Origin: Streptomyces sp. NBC_00224
Lineage (GTDB): Bacteria > Actinomycetota > Actinomycetes > Streptomycetales > Streptomycetaceae
DNA: 64,000 nt
Reading direction: 5' to 3'
NCBI RefSeq assembly: GCF_041435195.1
Contig: NZ_CP108106.1
Coordinates: forward strand, 3,100,001-3,164,000
Both the position numbers and the translations under genes were made by a program. How positions within the stretch are numbered: the stretch's first letter is position 1; each line of letters opens with the position of its first letter. Shown piece after piece: positions 25,002-33,690 of this stretch. Under the pieces are notes generated by a model that was given only the letters and a program-made list of their open reading frames with translations, was not told the DNA's origin and searched no databases.

Positions 25002-26276
25002 TTACTTCCAGTCCTTGAGGATCTTGTGGAAGGCGGTGGCGGAGGCCTTGGCCGCGTCCTCGGGCGAGGAGGCGCCGGTCACGGCCTTGGTGAACTGGAG
25101 CTTCAGCGGCTCGAACAGGGCGCCGTTCTCCGGGATCCAGGCGCGCTCGACGGCCTTGTCGACGGCCGGCTTGAAGAACTGGACCATCTCGTTGGACTTG
25201 ACGTCCGGCTGGTCGTACGCGGCGGTCCGGGTCGGCAGCAGGCTGAGCGCCTTGGTGGTCTGCACCTGGACGGTCTGCGAGGTCAGGTAGTCGACGAAGG
25301 CGTGCGAGGCGTCGCGGTTCTTGGAGCCCGCGTAGACCGCGAGGTCGTGGCCGCCCTGCGGGGCGCCCTGGGCGGCCGAGCCGGCCGGGACCGTGGCGAT
25401 GCCGAGGTTCGCCTTGTCCTTGAACTCGTCGCCGGCGTAGGCGTCGGCCACGGCCCAGGGGCCGTTGACCATCATGGCGACCTTGCCCGACTTGAAGGCG
25501 GTCTCCATGTTGTTCCAGCCGTCGGTCGCGTTGGTGATCGCGGCGCCGGAGGTGACCAGGTCGCGGGCGGCCTTGAAGGCCTTGACCCCGGCCGGGGAGT
25601 CGACGGTGACCTTCTTGTTCTTGGCGTCGACGAGGTCGCCGCCCTCGCCGTAGATGAACGGCAGGAACCAGTACGAGTCGTCGCCGCGCAGGTACAGGCC
25701 GGTCTTGCCGGTCTTGGACTTGATGGCCGCGGCGGCCGTCTTCACCTCTTCGAGGGACTTCGGCGGCTCCACGCCCGCGTCCTTGAGCATCTTCTTGTTG
25801 TAGAAGAGGCCGAGGGTGTCGATGACCTGCGGGACCGCGTACATCTGGCCGTCGTACCTGCCGCTGGCCGCGGCCTGCTTGAGGAAGGCGGAGTCCACTT
25901 CCTTGGCCTTGGCGTCCGGGACCTTGTCCAGGTAGCCGAGGGAGGCGAAGTCGGCGACCCAGCCGACGTCGGCGCGGATGACGTCCGGCGCGTCGGAGCC
26001 GCTGCTGAACGCGTTCTTGATCTTGTTCTGCGCGTCGCCGTACGGCACGTTGACGTACTTGACGGTGACCTTGGGGTGCTGCGCGTGGAAGTCCTCGGCG
26101 ATCTTCTTGAACGTCGCCTTCTCGGTGTCGTTCGAGGTGTCCCACCAGGTGACGGTGCCGGAGAGCTCGCCCGAGCTCTTCTTGTCACCGCTGTCACTGC
26201 TGTCACTGCCGCCGCAAGCCGTCGCCGCGAGTGCCAGGGTCGCGACCAGCGCGGTGGCCGCTATGCCACGTCGCAT
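25002..26276 (-). CDS. malE: Maltose/maltodextrin-binding lipoprotein MalE
   Basis: A 424-aa solute-binding lipoprotein. The signal peptide MRRGIAATALVATLALAATA is followed by lipidated Cys21 and a Gly/Ser/Asp linker. The remainder is a family-1 extracellular sugar-binding fold (GTVTWWDTSNDTEK at the start, then FMMVNGPWAV-like elements). It captures maltose and maltodextrins for MalFG. A strong GAAGGAG site lies 5 nt before ATG 26276. The upstream region holds CCTTGC/GCAAGG operators (26357-26379), consistent with repression by MalR and induction by maltose. Confidence 0.92.
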   Translation of the reverse strand: MRRGIAATALVATLALAATACGGSDSSDSGDKKSSGELSGTVTWWDTSNDTEKATFKKIAEDFHAQHPKVTVKYVNVPYGDAQNKIKNAFSSGSDAPDVIRADVGWVADFASLGYLDKVPDAKAKEVDSAFLKQAAASGRYDGQMYAVPQVIDTLGLFYNKKMLKDAGVEPPKSLEEVKTAAAAIKSKTGKTGLYLRGDDSYWFLPFIYGEGGDLVDAKNKKVTVDSPAGVKAFKAARDLVTSGAAITNATDGWNNMETAFKSGKVAMMVNGPWAVADAYAGDEFKDKANLGIATVPAGSAAQGAPQGGHDLAVYAGSKNRDASHAFVDYLTSQTVQVQTTKALSLLPTRTAAYDQPDVKSNEMVQFFKPAVDKAVERAWIPENGALFEPLKLQFTKAVTGASSPEDAAKASATAFHKILKDWK

Positions 26277-26356
26277 GTGAACTCCTTCAACGGGTGCCGC
26301 GCCATCACGGCGCCGGATCGCCAGGAACGTAACAAGGATGAAAGAAGACCGAAAGA

Positions 26357-26379
26357 CCTTGCGAAGAATTTCTGCAAGG
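26357..26379. promoter_or_regulatory. MalR-type operator near the malE promoter
   Basis: CCTTGC, an 11-nt spacer (gaagaatttct) and GCAAGG form an interrupted palindrome about 80-100 nt before malE. TTGCAAG-like motifs are associated with Streptomyces maltose/amylase repressors. This and the next site occupy the 319-nt divergent region between malE and the second alpha-glucosidase. Confidence 0.6.
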
Positions 26380-26480
26380 CCGGTCGATCGTTACATCCGC
26401 GTGTCCACACGGTTGCCGATGCGCGCCTTGTCAGGAGGCCCTTCCGTACCCCATGGGCACGTCCGGGAGGTCGGCGCAGC

Positions 26481-26507
26481 CTTTGCAAGGCTTCCGCAAG
26501 ACCTTGC
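26481..26507. promoter_or_regulatory. Clustered TTGCAAG-type half-sites near the second alpha-glucosidase
   Basis: Half-sites CTTTGCAAGG (26481-26490), GCAAG (26496-26500) and CCTTGC (26502-26507). They lie on or just upstream of a possible promoter (-10 TTACCT at 26515-26520) for the gene at 26596. Confidence 0.55.
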
Positions 26508-26595
26508 AGGACTGTTACCTTCGGGATGCAGCGGCGTTGATCCCGTAGTCACCGAACGCAGAACATCGCGCAGGCCACTGGAGAGGGACCCGTTT

Positions 26596-28227
26596 ATGAC
26601 GCAGGAGCTCACCACGACCACCGCCGTCGCGGGCAGCGGGCAGGGCCGGAACCCCGGGAGCACCCCCTGGTGGCGCGACGCCGTCATCTACCAGGTGTAC
26701 GTCCGCTCCTTCGCGGACGGCGACGGCGACGGCATCGGTGACCTGCCCGGCATCCGGGCCCGCCTGCCGCACCTCGCCGAGCTGGGCGCGGACGCCGTCT
26801 GGCTCACCCCCTTCTACGCCTCCCCGCAGGCCGACGGCGGCTACGACGTGGCGGACTACCGGGCCGTCGACCCCCTCTTCGGGAACCTCCAGGACGCCGA
26901 CGACCTGGTCCGCGAGGCCCATCGGCTCGGTCTGCGGGTGATCGTCGACATCGTCCCCAACCACACCTCCGACCAGCACAGCTGGTTCCGCGCGGCGCTC
27001 GCCGGCGGCCCCGAGCGCGACCGCTACCACTTCCACCCGGGCAAGCGGGCCGCCGTGCCCGCCCAGGGCGGCGCCGCGCCGCCCAACGACTGGGAGTCGG
27101 TCTTCGGCGGCCCGGCCTGGACCCGTACCGAGGACGGCGACTGGTATCTGCACCTGTTCGCCCCGGAGCAGCCCGACCTCAACTGGGAACACCCCGAGGT
27201 GCGGGCCGAGTTCGAGTCGGTGCTGCGCTTCTGGCTCGACCTCGGCGTCGACGGCTTCCGCGTCGACGTGGCCCACGGCATGGTCAAGGCGGCCGGACTG
27301 CCCGACATCGGCGCCCGGGAGCAGGCCAAGCTGATCGGCGCCCAGGAGCTGCCGTTCTTCGACCAGGACGGCGTCCACGAGATCCACCGCACCTGGCGGC
27401 GGCTGCTCGACTCCTACGAGGGGGAGCGCATCGCGGTGGCCGAGGCCTGGGCGCCCTCGCCCGAGCGGCTCGCCCTGTACGTACGCCCGGACGAGCTGCA
27501 CCAGGCCTTCAACTTCCAGTTCCTGAACTGCCCGTGGGACGCGGCCGGGATGCGCGCGGTCGTCGACGCCTCGCTCGCCGCGACCCGCTCGGTCGGCGCG
27601 CCCACCACCTGGGTGCTCTCCAACCACGACGTGGTGCGCCACCCGACCCGCTACGGCGGCGGCGAGCAGGGCCTGCGCCGGGCCAGGGCAGCGGCCCTGC
27701 TGATGCTGGCGCTGCCCGGCTCCGCGTACATCTACCAGGGCGAGGAGCTCGGCCTGCCCGAGGTGACCGACCTGCCCGACGAGGTGCGCCAGGATCCGTC
27801 GTTCTTCCGCGCCGAGGGCCAGGACGGGTTCCGCGACGGCTGCCGGGTGCCCATCCCGTGGACCGCCGAAGGCCCCTCGTACGGCTTCGGCAGCGCCGGC
27901 AGCTGGCTGCCCCAGCCCGGCTCCTGGCGCGGTCTGTCCGTCGAGGCGCAGACCGGGGACCCGCGCTCGACCCTGGAGCTCTACCGCTCGGCCCTCGCCC
28001 TGCGCCGCGAACTGCCGGGGCTCGGGGACGGGGAGATGGAGTGGCTCCAGGCGCCCGAGGACGTGCTGGCGTTCGCGCGGCCGGGGTTCGTGTGCACGGT
28101 CAACACGGGCGCCGGGGCGGCCCAACTTCCGGTGCCCGGACGGCCGCTGCTTTCGACCTCGGCGCTGGAGTTCACCGGCGGTAACGTCACGATCCCCGCC
28201 GAATCAGCGGTCTGGTGGGCAATCTGA
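26596..28227 (+). CDS. Second alpha-glucosidase (GH13), AglA paralogue
   Basis: A 543-aa GH13 alpha-glucosidase, closely similar along its whole length to the one at 21180-22841. Shared stretches include DLPDEVRQDPSFFRAEGQDG and LSVEAQTGDP. The catalytic residues lie in GFRVDVAHG, AVAEAWAP and VLSNHDVVR. It has no signal peptide, so it acts inside the cell on imported maltodextrins. GAGAGGGA lies 7 nt before ATG 26596. It is divergent from malE across an operator-rich region, and malR begins 25 nt after its stop. Distinct substrate length or linkage preference from its paralogue is plausible but unseen. Confidence 0.9.
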   Translation: MTQELTTTTAVAGSGQGRNPGSTPWWRDAVIYQVYVRSFADGDGDGIGDLPGIRARLPHLAELGADAVWLTPFYASPQADGGYDVADYRAVDPLFGNLQDADDLVREAHRLGLRVIVDIVPNHTSDQHSWFRAALAGGPERDRYHFHPGKRAAVPAQGGAAPPNDWESVFGGPAWTRTEDGDWYLHLFAPEQPDLNWEHPEVRAEFESVLRFWLDLGVDGFRVDVAHGMVKAAGLPDIGAREQAKLIGAQELPFFDQDGVHEIHRTWRRLLDSYEGERIAVAEAWAPSPERLALYVRPDELHQAFNFQFLNCPWDAAGMRAVVDASLAATRSVGAPTTWVLSNHDVVRHPTRYGGGEQGLRRARAAALLMLALPGSAYIYQGEELGLPEVTDLPDEVRQDPSFFRAEGQDGFRDGCRVPIPWTAEGPSYGFGSAGSWLPQPGSWRGLSVEAQTGDPRSTLELYRSALALRRELPGLGDGEMEWLQAPEDVLAFARPGFVCTVNTGAGAAQLPVPGRPLLSTSALEFTGGNVTIPAESAVWWAI

Positions 28228-28238
28228 CGTGCGACCGG

Positions 28239-28244
28239 TACAGT
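28239..28244 (+). promoter_or_regulatory. -10 element of leaderless malR promoter
   Basis: TACAGT with an 8-nt gap to GTG 28253. A weak -35 (TGGGCA, 28216-28221) is 17 nt upstream, inside the end of the alpha-glucosidase gene. It supports GTG 28253 over the upstream GTG 28229. Confidence 0.5.
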
Positions 28245-28252
28245 CCAATCCC

Positions 28253-29275
28253 GTGACCGCACGGCTTGCCGACATCGCAGCCCAGGCGGGGGTCAGCGAA
28301 GCCACAGTCAGCCGCGTGCTCAACGGCAAGCCCGGTGTGGCCGCGGGCACCCGTGAATCCGTGCTTGCCGCACTCGACGTCCTCGGCTACGAGCGGCCGG
28401 TGCGGCTGCGCAGGCGCAGCGCCGGTCTGGTCGGTCTGATAACGCCGGAGCTGGAGAACCCGATCTTCCCGGCGCTCGCCCAGGTCATCGGCCAGTCCCT
28501 CACCCGCCAGGGGTACACCCCGGTGCTTGCCACCCAGACGCCCGGCGGCTCCACCGAGGACGAGCTCACCGAGATGCTGGTCGACCGGGGCGTCTCGGGC
28601 ATCATCTTCGTCTCCGGGCTGCACGCCGACACCACGGCCGACATGGACCGCTACGAGCAGCTGCGCGCCCAGGGCGTTCCGTACGTGCTGGTGGACGGCT
28701 TCTCGCCGAAGGTGCAGGCGCCCTTCATCTCCCCCGACGACCGGGCGGCGATGCGGCTCGCGGTCACCCACCTCGCAGCCCTCGGCCACACCCGTATCGG
28801 GCTCGCCGTGGGGCCCAAGCGGTTCGTGCCGGTGCTGCGCAAGATCGAGGGGTTCACGGCCGCGATGGAGGACTCGCTGGGGCTGACCCCGGCCGAGGCC
28901 GAGGCGCTGGTCCAGCACTCGCTGTACACGCTTGAGGGCGGCCAGGCCGCGACCACCGCGCTGATCGCGGCGGGGTGCACGGCGGTGGTGTGCGCCAGCG
29001 ACATGATGGCGCTGGGCGCGATCCGGGCGGCCCGCCAGGCCGGGCTCGACGTGCCGAAGGACATCTCGGTGGTCGGCTTCGACGACTCCCCGCTCATAGC
29101 GTTCACCGACCCCCCGCTGACCACGATCCGCAAGCCGGTGACGGCCATGGGGCAGGCGGCGGTCCGCGCCCTCCTGGAGGAGATCGGCGGCACCCCGGCC
29201 CCGCACAGCGAGTTCGTGTTCATGCCAGAGCTGGTAGTACGCGGATCAACCGCTTCTGGACCGGCTCCCAAGTAG
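28253..29275 (+). CDS. malR: Maltose-operon repressor MalR (LacI family)
   Basis: A 340-aa LacI/GalR repressor. The HTH is MTARLADIAAQAGVSEATVS then RVLNGKPGVAAGTR; the effector domain ends EFVFMPELVVRGSTAS. Sequence and its position next to malE match Streptomyces MalR, which represses malEFG and is released by maltose. Start GTG 28253 gives the usual short N-terminus. Unlike the simple malR/malEFG divergent arrangement known elsewhere, an alpha-glucosidase gene is interposed here. A paralogue lies at 20158-21183. The TTGCAAG-type sites at 26357 and 26481 are its likely targets. Confidence 0.88.
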   Translation: MTARLADIAAQAGVSEATVSRVLNGKPGVAAGTRESVLAALDVLGYERPVRLRRRSAGLVGLITPELENPIFPALAQVIGQSLTRQGYTPVLATQTPGGSTEDELTEMLVDRGVSGIIFVSGLHADTTADMDRYEQLRAQGVPYVLVDGFSPKVQAPFISPDDRAAMRLAVTHLAALGHTRIGLAVGPKRFVPVLRKIEGFTAAMEDSLGLTPAEAEALVQHSLYTLEGGQAATTALIAAGCTAVVCASDMMALGAIRAARQAGLDVPKDISVVGFDDSPLIAFTDPPLTTIRKPVTAMGQAAVRALLEEIGGTPAPHSEFVFMPELVVRGSTASGPAPK

Positions 29276-29418
29276 CTCTCCAGTGGGACGGCCGCCCGGT
29301 TCGGCATAAAATCGGGAGAAGAGTCGGCCTCTCCTCCGTGAGGAGTCCTCCACTGGGAGTAGGAATCCGGACCGAACCCGACCGGAGGACGATCTGCGGG
29401 GCACAGGTCCATCTGGCA

Positions 29419-29424
29419 GACTCT
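29419..29424 (+). promoter_or_regulatory. -10-like element before the PAP2-family gene
   Basis: GACTCT with a 6-nt gap to ATG 29431 and no ribosome site; a probable leaderless start. Confidence 0.35.
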
Positions 29425-29430
29425 CTCGCT

Positions 29431-30351
29431 ATGGGTGAAATGACCGTGAAGACTCTGGAAGGTACGGCGGACACCCCGTCGGCCGCCGCGTCGGCTGCGC
29501 CCACACCCGTCTCCGAAGAGCACGTCACGCAAGCGCCGACGCCGCCGGTCCCGGCCCCGCCCCCCACGCTGCTCCAGCGGCTGCGCACCCCGCGCCGCCC
29601 CCGGATCTGGTTCGAAGTCCTCCTGATCGCGGTGAGTTACTGGATGTACTCACTGATCCGCAACGCCGTCCCCGAACAGAAGTCGCAGGCGCTGGACAAC
29701 GCCGACTGGATCTGGTCGGTCGAGCAGCACCTCGGCATCGCGGTGGAGCAGTCCGTCAACCACACCGTCAACTCGGTGACATGGCTGATCACCGGGATGA
29801 ACTACTACTACGCCACACTCCACTTCATCGTCACGATCGGTGTCCTGGTGTGGCTCTTCCGCAGCCACCCCGGCCGTTACGCGGCGTCCCGGCTGATCCT
29901 CTTCGCGACCACCGGCGTGGCCCTGGTGGGCTACTACTTCTACCCGCTGGCGCCGCCCCGCCTGATGAACGGCGGAGACTTCGTCGACACCGTCCTGGTC
30001 CACCAGACCTGGGGCTCGATGGCCTCGGGCGACCTGAAGAACATGTCGAACCAGTACGCGGCGATGCCGTCCATGCACATCGGCTGGTCGCTGTGGTGCG
30101 GCCTGACGATCTTCGCACTCGCCAAGGCGCCGTGGGCGCGGATCCTCGGCCTGCTCTACCCGGCGGCGACCCTGGTCGTCATCGTCTCGACGGCCAACCA
30201 CTTCTGGCTGGACGCGGTGGGCGGCATCCTCTGCCTGGCCTTCGGCTTCCTGGTCTCGTACGCCTGGTACGGGAAGCTGCCGCACCGCCTGGCGAGGCGG
30301 GTCGAGAACACGCCACGCGTCCGCGCGGCCACTGGCACGGCACGCGCGTAG
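29431..30351 (+). CDS. PAP2/Aur1-like membrane phosphatase or phosphotransferase
   Basis: A 306-aa membrane protein. The first ~50 residues are Pro/Ala-rich and cytoplasmic; about six transmembrane helices follow. The PAP2-type active-site motifs are visible as YPLAPPRLM, MPSMHIGWS and STANHFWLDAVGG. The last two supply the catalytic His residues and Asp of the inositolphosphotransferase (Aur1/Ipt1-like) branch. It probably handles a lipid-linked phosphate such as phosphatidylinositol or prenyl phosphate. It is a single gene between malR and glnE. ATG 29440 is a possible alternative start. Confidence 0.82.
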   Translation: MGEMTVKTLEGTADTPSAAASAAPTPVSEEHVTQAPTPPVPAPPPTLLQRLRTPRRPRIWFEVLLIAVSYWMYSLIRNAVPEQKSQALDNADWIWSVEQHLGIAVEQSVNHTVNSVTWLITGMNYYYATLHFIVTIGVLVWLFRSHPGRYAASRLILFATTGVALVGYYFYPLAPPRLMNGGDFVDTVLVHQTWGSMASGDLKNMSNQYAAMPSMHIGWSLWCGLTIFALAKAPWARILGLLYPAATLVVIVSTANHFWLDAVGGILCLAFGFLVSYAWYGKLPHRLARRVENTPRVRAATGTARA

Positions 30352-30450
30352 CCGTTCCTCGCCTGCCCACCCCCGCCCCGCGACGGCTAGGCTCGGATCC
30401 GACCTTGATCCGGCGCGGAGCCGGGCGCGGTGGCAGTGGGAGGCGGCGGG

Positions 30451-33441
30451 ATGACGGCGGTGCCGGGGCGCAGGAGCAGCACCTTCACACGGCTGCTGCG
30501 GTTCGGGTTCACCGATCCGTCGGCGGCCGAGCGGCTGCTCGACACCCCGGAGCTCGCCTCCGTACGGACCGATCCGGTGCTCCTTGACGCGCTGGGGGCG
30601 ACCGCCGACCCCGATCTGGCGCTCGCCGGTCTGGTACGGATCGTGGAGGCGCAGGACCCTGCCGAGCGGCAGGCGCTGCTCGACACCCTGATCACCGCCA
30701 AGCCGCTGCGGGACCGCCTCCTCGGGGTCCTGGGGGCCTCCGAGGCGCTCGGTGACCATCTGGCCCGGCATCCGCACGACTGGCACGCCCTCGTCACCTA
30801 CGAGGCCGTGGACCTGCATCCGGGGGTCGCGGAGTTCGAGCGGGGCCTGGCGCGGGCCCAGGACCCGGTGTCGCTGCGGGTCGCCTACCGCAGCTGCCTG
30901 CTGGCCATAGCGGCGCGTGATGTGTGCGGGACGACCGATGTGGCCGAGACGGCCGCCGAGCTCGCGGACCTGGCCACCGCCACCCTGCGGGCGGCGCTCG
31001 CCATCGCCCGGACCGCGGCCCCCGAGGACGCCGCGATATGCCGGCTCGCGGTGATCGCGATGGGCAAGTGCGGCGGCCACGAGCTGAACTACGTCTCCGA
31101 CGTCGACGTGATCTTCGTCGGGGAGCCCGCGGACGGCGCCGACGAGCGCAAGGCGCTCCAGGCCGCCACCCGGCTCGCCTCGCACCTGATGCGGATCTGC
31201 TCGGAGACCACCGTCGAGGGCACCATCTGGCCCGTCGACGCCAATCTGCGCCCCGAGGGCCGCAACGGCCCGCTGGTGCGCACGCTCTCCTCGCACCTCG
31301 CGTACTACCAGCGGTGGGCGAAGACCTGGGAGTTCCAGGCGCTGCTCAAGGCGCGGGCGGTGGCCGGGGACCCGGAGCTGGGGGCCTCGTACATCGAGGC
31401 GGTGTCGCCGCTGGTGTGGCAGGCCGCCGAGCGCGACAACTTCGTCGGCGACGTGCAGAAGATGCGCCGCCGGGTCGTCGACAACATCCCGGCCGCCCAG
31501 GTCGACCGCGAGCTGAAGCTGGGGCCCGGCGGGCTGCGGGACGTCGAGTTCGCCGTACAGCTGCTCCAGCTGGTGCACGGGCGCGGTGACGCCACCCTGC
31601 ACAGCGGCACCACCCTGGACGCGCTCGGCGCGCTCGCGGCGGGCGGGTACGTGGGGCGCGCGGACGCCGCCCAGCTCGACGACGCGTACCGCTTCCTGCG
31701 CGCGATGGAGCACCGCATCCAGCTGTACCGGCTGCGCCGCACCCATCTGGTGCCCGAGGACGAGGCCGATCTGCGGCGCCTGGGCCGCTCGCTCGGCCTG
31801 CGCACCGAGCCGGTCAGCACGCTCAACCGGGAGTGGAAGAAGCACGCCTCCGTGGTGCGGCGGCTGCACGAGAAGCTCTTCTACCGGCCGCTGCTCGACG
31901 CCGTCGCCCAGCTCTCCCCCGGCGAGACCCGGCTCAGCCCGCGCGCGGCCGGACAGCGCCTGGAGGCGCTCGGGTACGCGGACCCGGCCGCGGCCCTGAG
32001 ACATCTGGAGGCGCTCTCCTCGGGCGTGACCCGCAAGGCCGCCATCCAGCGCACCCTGCTGCCGGTCCTCCTGGGCTGGTTCGCCGACTCGGCCGACCCG
32101 GACGCGGGCCTGCTCGGCTTCCGCAAGGTCTCCGACGCGCTCGGCAAGACCCCCTGGTATCTGCGGCTGCTGCGCGACGAGGGCGCGGCGGCGGAGAACC
32201 TCGCCCGGGTGCTCTCGGCCGGCCGCCTCGCCCCGGACCTGCTGCTGCGCGCCCCGGAGGCGGTGTCGATCCTGGGTGATCCGGAGGGTCTCAAGCCGCG
32301 TGTCCGCGAGCCGCTGGAGCAGGAGGTGCTGGCCGCGGTGGGCCGCGCCGAGAGCGCCGAGGGCGCGGTCGCGGCGGCCCGCGGCGTACGGCGCAGAGAG
32401 CTGTTCCGCACCGCGGCGGCCGATCTGATCGGCTCGTACGGCACGGAGGAGAGACCCGCCGAGGAGGACCCGGGGGCGCTGGTCGACCGGGTCGGGAACG
32501 CGGTGACGGACCTGAACGCGGCGACCCTCGCGGGCGCGCTGCGGGCCGCCGTGCGGGCGGAGTGGGGCGAGATCCTGCCCACCCGGTTCGCGGTCATCGG
32601 CATGGGCCGCTTCGGCGGGCACGAGCTGAGCTACGGCTCGGACGCGGACGTCCTGTTCGTCCACGAGCCACGCGAGTTCGTCGACGAGCAGGAGGCCACG
32701 CGGACCGCCAACCGGGTCGTCGCCGAGATGCGCCGACTGCTCCAACTCCCCACGGCCGACCCGCCGTTGCTGATCGACGCGGATCTCCGCCCGGAGGGCA
32801 AGAGCGGCCCGATGGTGCGCACCCTGGCGTCCTACGCCGCGTACTACCGCCGCTGGTCCCTGGTGTGGGAGAGCCAGGCGCTGCTGCGCGCCGAGCCGAT
32901 GGCGGGCGACGCGGAGCTGGGGCGGCGGTTCATCGAGCTGATCGACCCGCTGCGCTACCCGGCCGAGGGGCTCGGGGAGGACGCGGTGCGCGAGATCAGG
33001 CGCCTCAAGGCCCGGATGGAGTCGGAGCGGATGCCGCGCGGCGCCGACCCCACGCTCCACACCAAGCTGGGGCGCGGCGGCCTCTCGGACGTCGAGTGGA
33101 CGGTCCAGCTGCTCCAGATGCAGAACGGCTGGGCCGAGCCGGGCCTGCGCACCACCCGCACCCGAGACGCGCTCTCCGCCGCCCACGCGGCGGGCCTGAT
33201 CTCCACCGAGGACGCGGTGATACTGGACGACGCCTGGGTCCTGGCGACGCGGGTTCGCAACGGGGTGATGCTGGTGCGCGGCCGCGCGGGCGACACGTTC
33301 CCGTCCGACGGGCGCGAGCTGGCGGCGGTCGGCCGGTACCTGGGGTACGAGCCCGGTCATGTCGGGGACATGCTGGACGACTACCGGCGGGTTACGAGGC
33401 GGGCTCGGGCTGTGGTGGAACGCCTCTTCTACGGGGCATAA
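30451..33441 (+). CDS. glnE: Bifunctional glutamine synthetase adenylyltransferase/deadenylase GlnE
   Basis: A 996-aa protein built of two homologous nucleotidyltransferase halves. The N-terminal adenylyl-removase half has GGHELNYVSDVDVIFV (about residue 208) and the C-terminal adenylyltransferase half GGHELSYGSDADVLFV (about residue 722). Each carries the metal-binding D-x-D. Each is followed by a GlnD/PII-type helical domain (VDANLRPEGRNGPLVRTL; IDADLRPEGKSGPMVRTL). It controls GlnA1 by adenylylating its Tyr. GGGAGG at 30438-30443 fixes ATG 30451; GTG 30430 is an upstream in-frame alternative. The glutamine-synthetase-like gene nearby (38925-40286) lacks the target Tyr, so the substrate is encoded elsewhere. 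Confidence 0.93.
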   Translation: MTAVPGRRSSTFTRLLRFGFTDPSAAERLLDTPELASVRTDPVLLDALGATADPDLALAGLVRIVEAQDPAERQALLDTLITAKPLRDRLLGVLGASEALGDHLARHPHDWHALVTYEAVDLHPGVAEFERGLARAQDPVSLRVAYRSCLLAIAARDVCGTTDVAETAAELADLATATLRAALAIARTAAPEDAAICRLAVIAMGKCGGHELNYVSDVDVIFVGEPADGADERKALQAATRLASHLMRICSETTVEGTIWPVDANLRPEGRNGPLVRTLSSHLAYYQRWAKTWEFQALLKARAVAGDPELGASYIEAVSPLVWQAAERDNFVGDVQKMRRRVVDNIPAAQVDRELKLGPGGLRDVEFAVQLLQLVHGRGDATLHSGTTLDALGALAAGGYVGRADAAQLDDAYRFLRAMEHRIQLYRLRRTHLVPEDEADLRRLGRSLGLRTEPVSTLNREWKKHASVVRRLHEKLFYRPLLDAVAQLSPGETRLSPRAAGQRLEALGYADPAAALRHLEALSSGVTRKAAIQRTLLPVLLGWFADSADPDAGLLGFRKVSDALGKTPWYLRLLRDEGAAAENLARVLSAGRLAPDLLLRAPEAVSILGDPEGLKPRVREPLEQEVLAAVGRAESAEGAVAAARGVRRRELFRTAAADLIGSYGTEERPAEEDPGALVDRVGNAVTDLNAATLAGALRAAVRAEWGEILPTRFAVIGMGRFGGHELSYGSDADVLFVHEPREFVDEQEATRTANRVVAEMRRLLQLPTADPPLLIDADLRPEGKSGPMVRTLASYAAYYRRWSLVWESQALLRAEPMAGDAELGRRFIELIDPLRYPAEGLGEDAVREIRRLKARMESERMPRGADPTLHTKLGRGGLSDVEWTVQLLQMQNGWAEPGLRTTRTRDALSAAHAAGLISTEDAVILDDAWVLATRVRNGVMLVRGRAGDTFPSDGRELAAVGRYLGYEPGHVGDMLDDYRRVTRRARAVVERLFYGA

Positions 33442-33452
33442 CCCTTTCGAGC

Positions 33453-33577
33453 GCGTCTGCGGCTGAGTGGTGGGTTGCTCGCGCAGTTCCCCGCGCCCCT
33501 GACAGCGGATGCCGCGCAGCGGCATTCAAGGGGCGCGGGGAACTGCGCGGCCAGCCCACCACAACCCGCAGACAAAC
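33453..33577. repeat. Intergenic palindromic repeat, copy E (two arms)
   Basis: Forward arm 33453-33500, a central TGCCGC-gca-GCGGCA hairpin and inverted arm 33530-33577. It begins 12 nt after the glnE stop. The centre is the same as in copy I. Confidence 0.88.
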
Positions 33578-33690
33578 AACCCCCATCCGTTCCCATGACC
33601 TTCACCTGCAAGGATCTTCCGGTCTCCACACCCCACCCCTAACCTCTCGGTGCACCGCCCCCCACATTCCCCCTCACCGGAGGTACCGCC

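Noticed and set aside
29650..33525. 1291-codon open frame opposite glnE
   Set aside because: Antisense shadow of glnE with low-complexity content; glnE itself has both catalytic motif sets.
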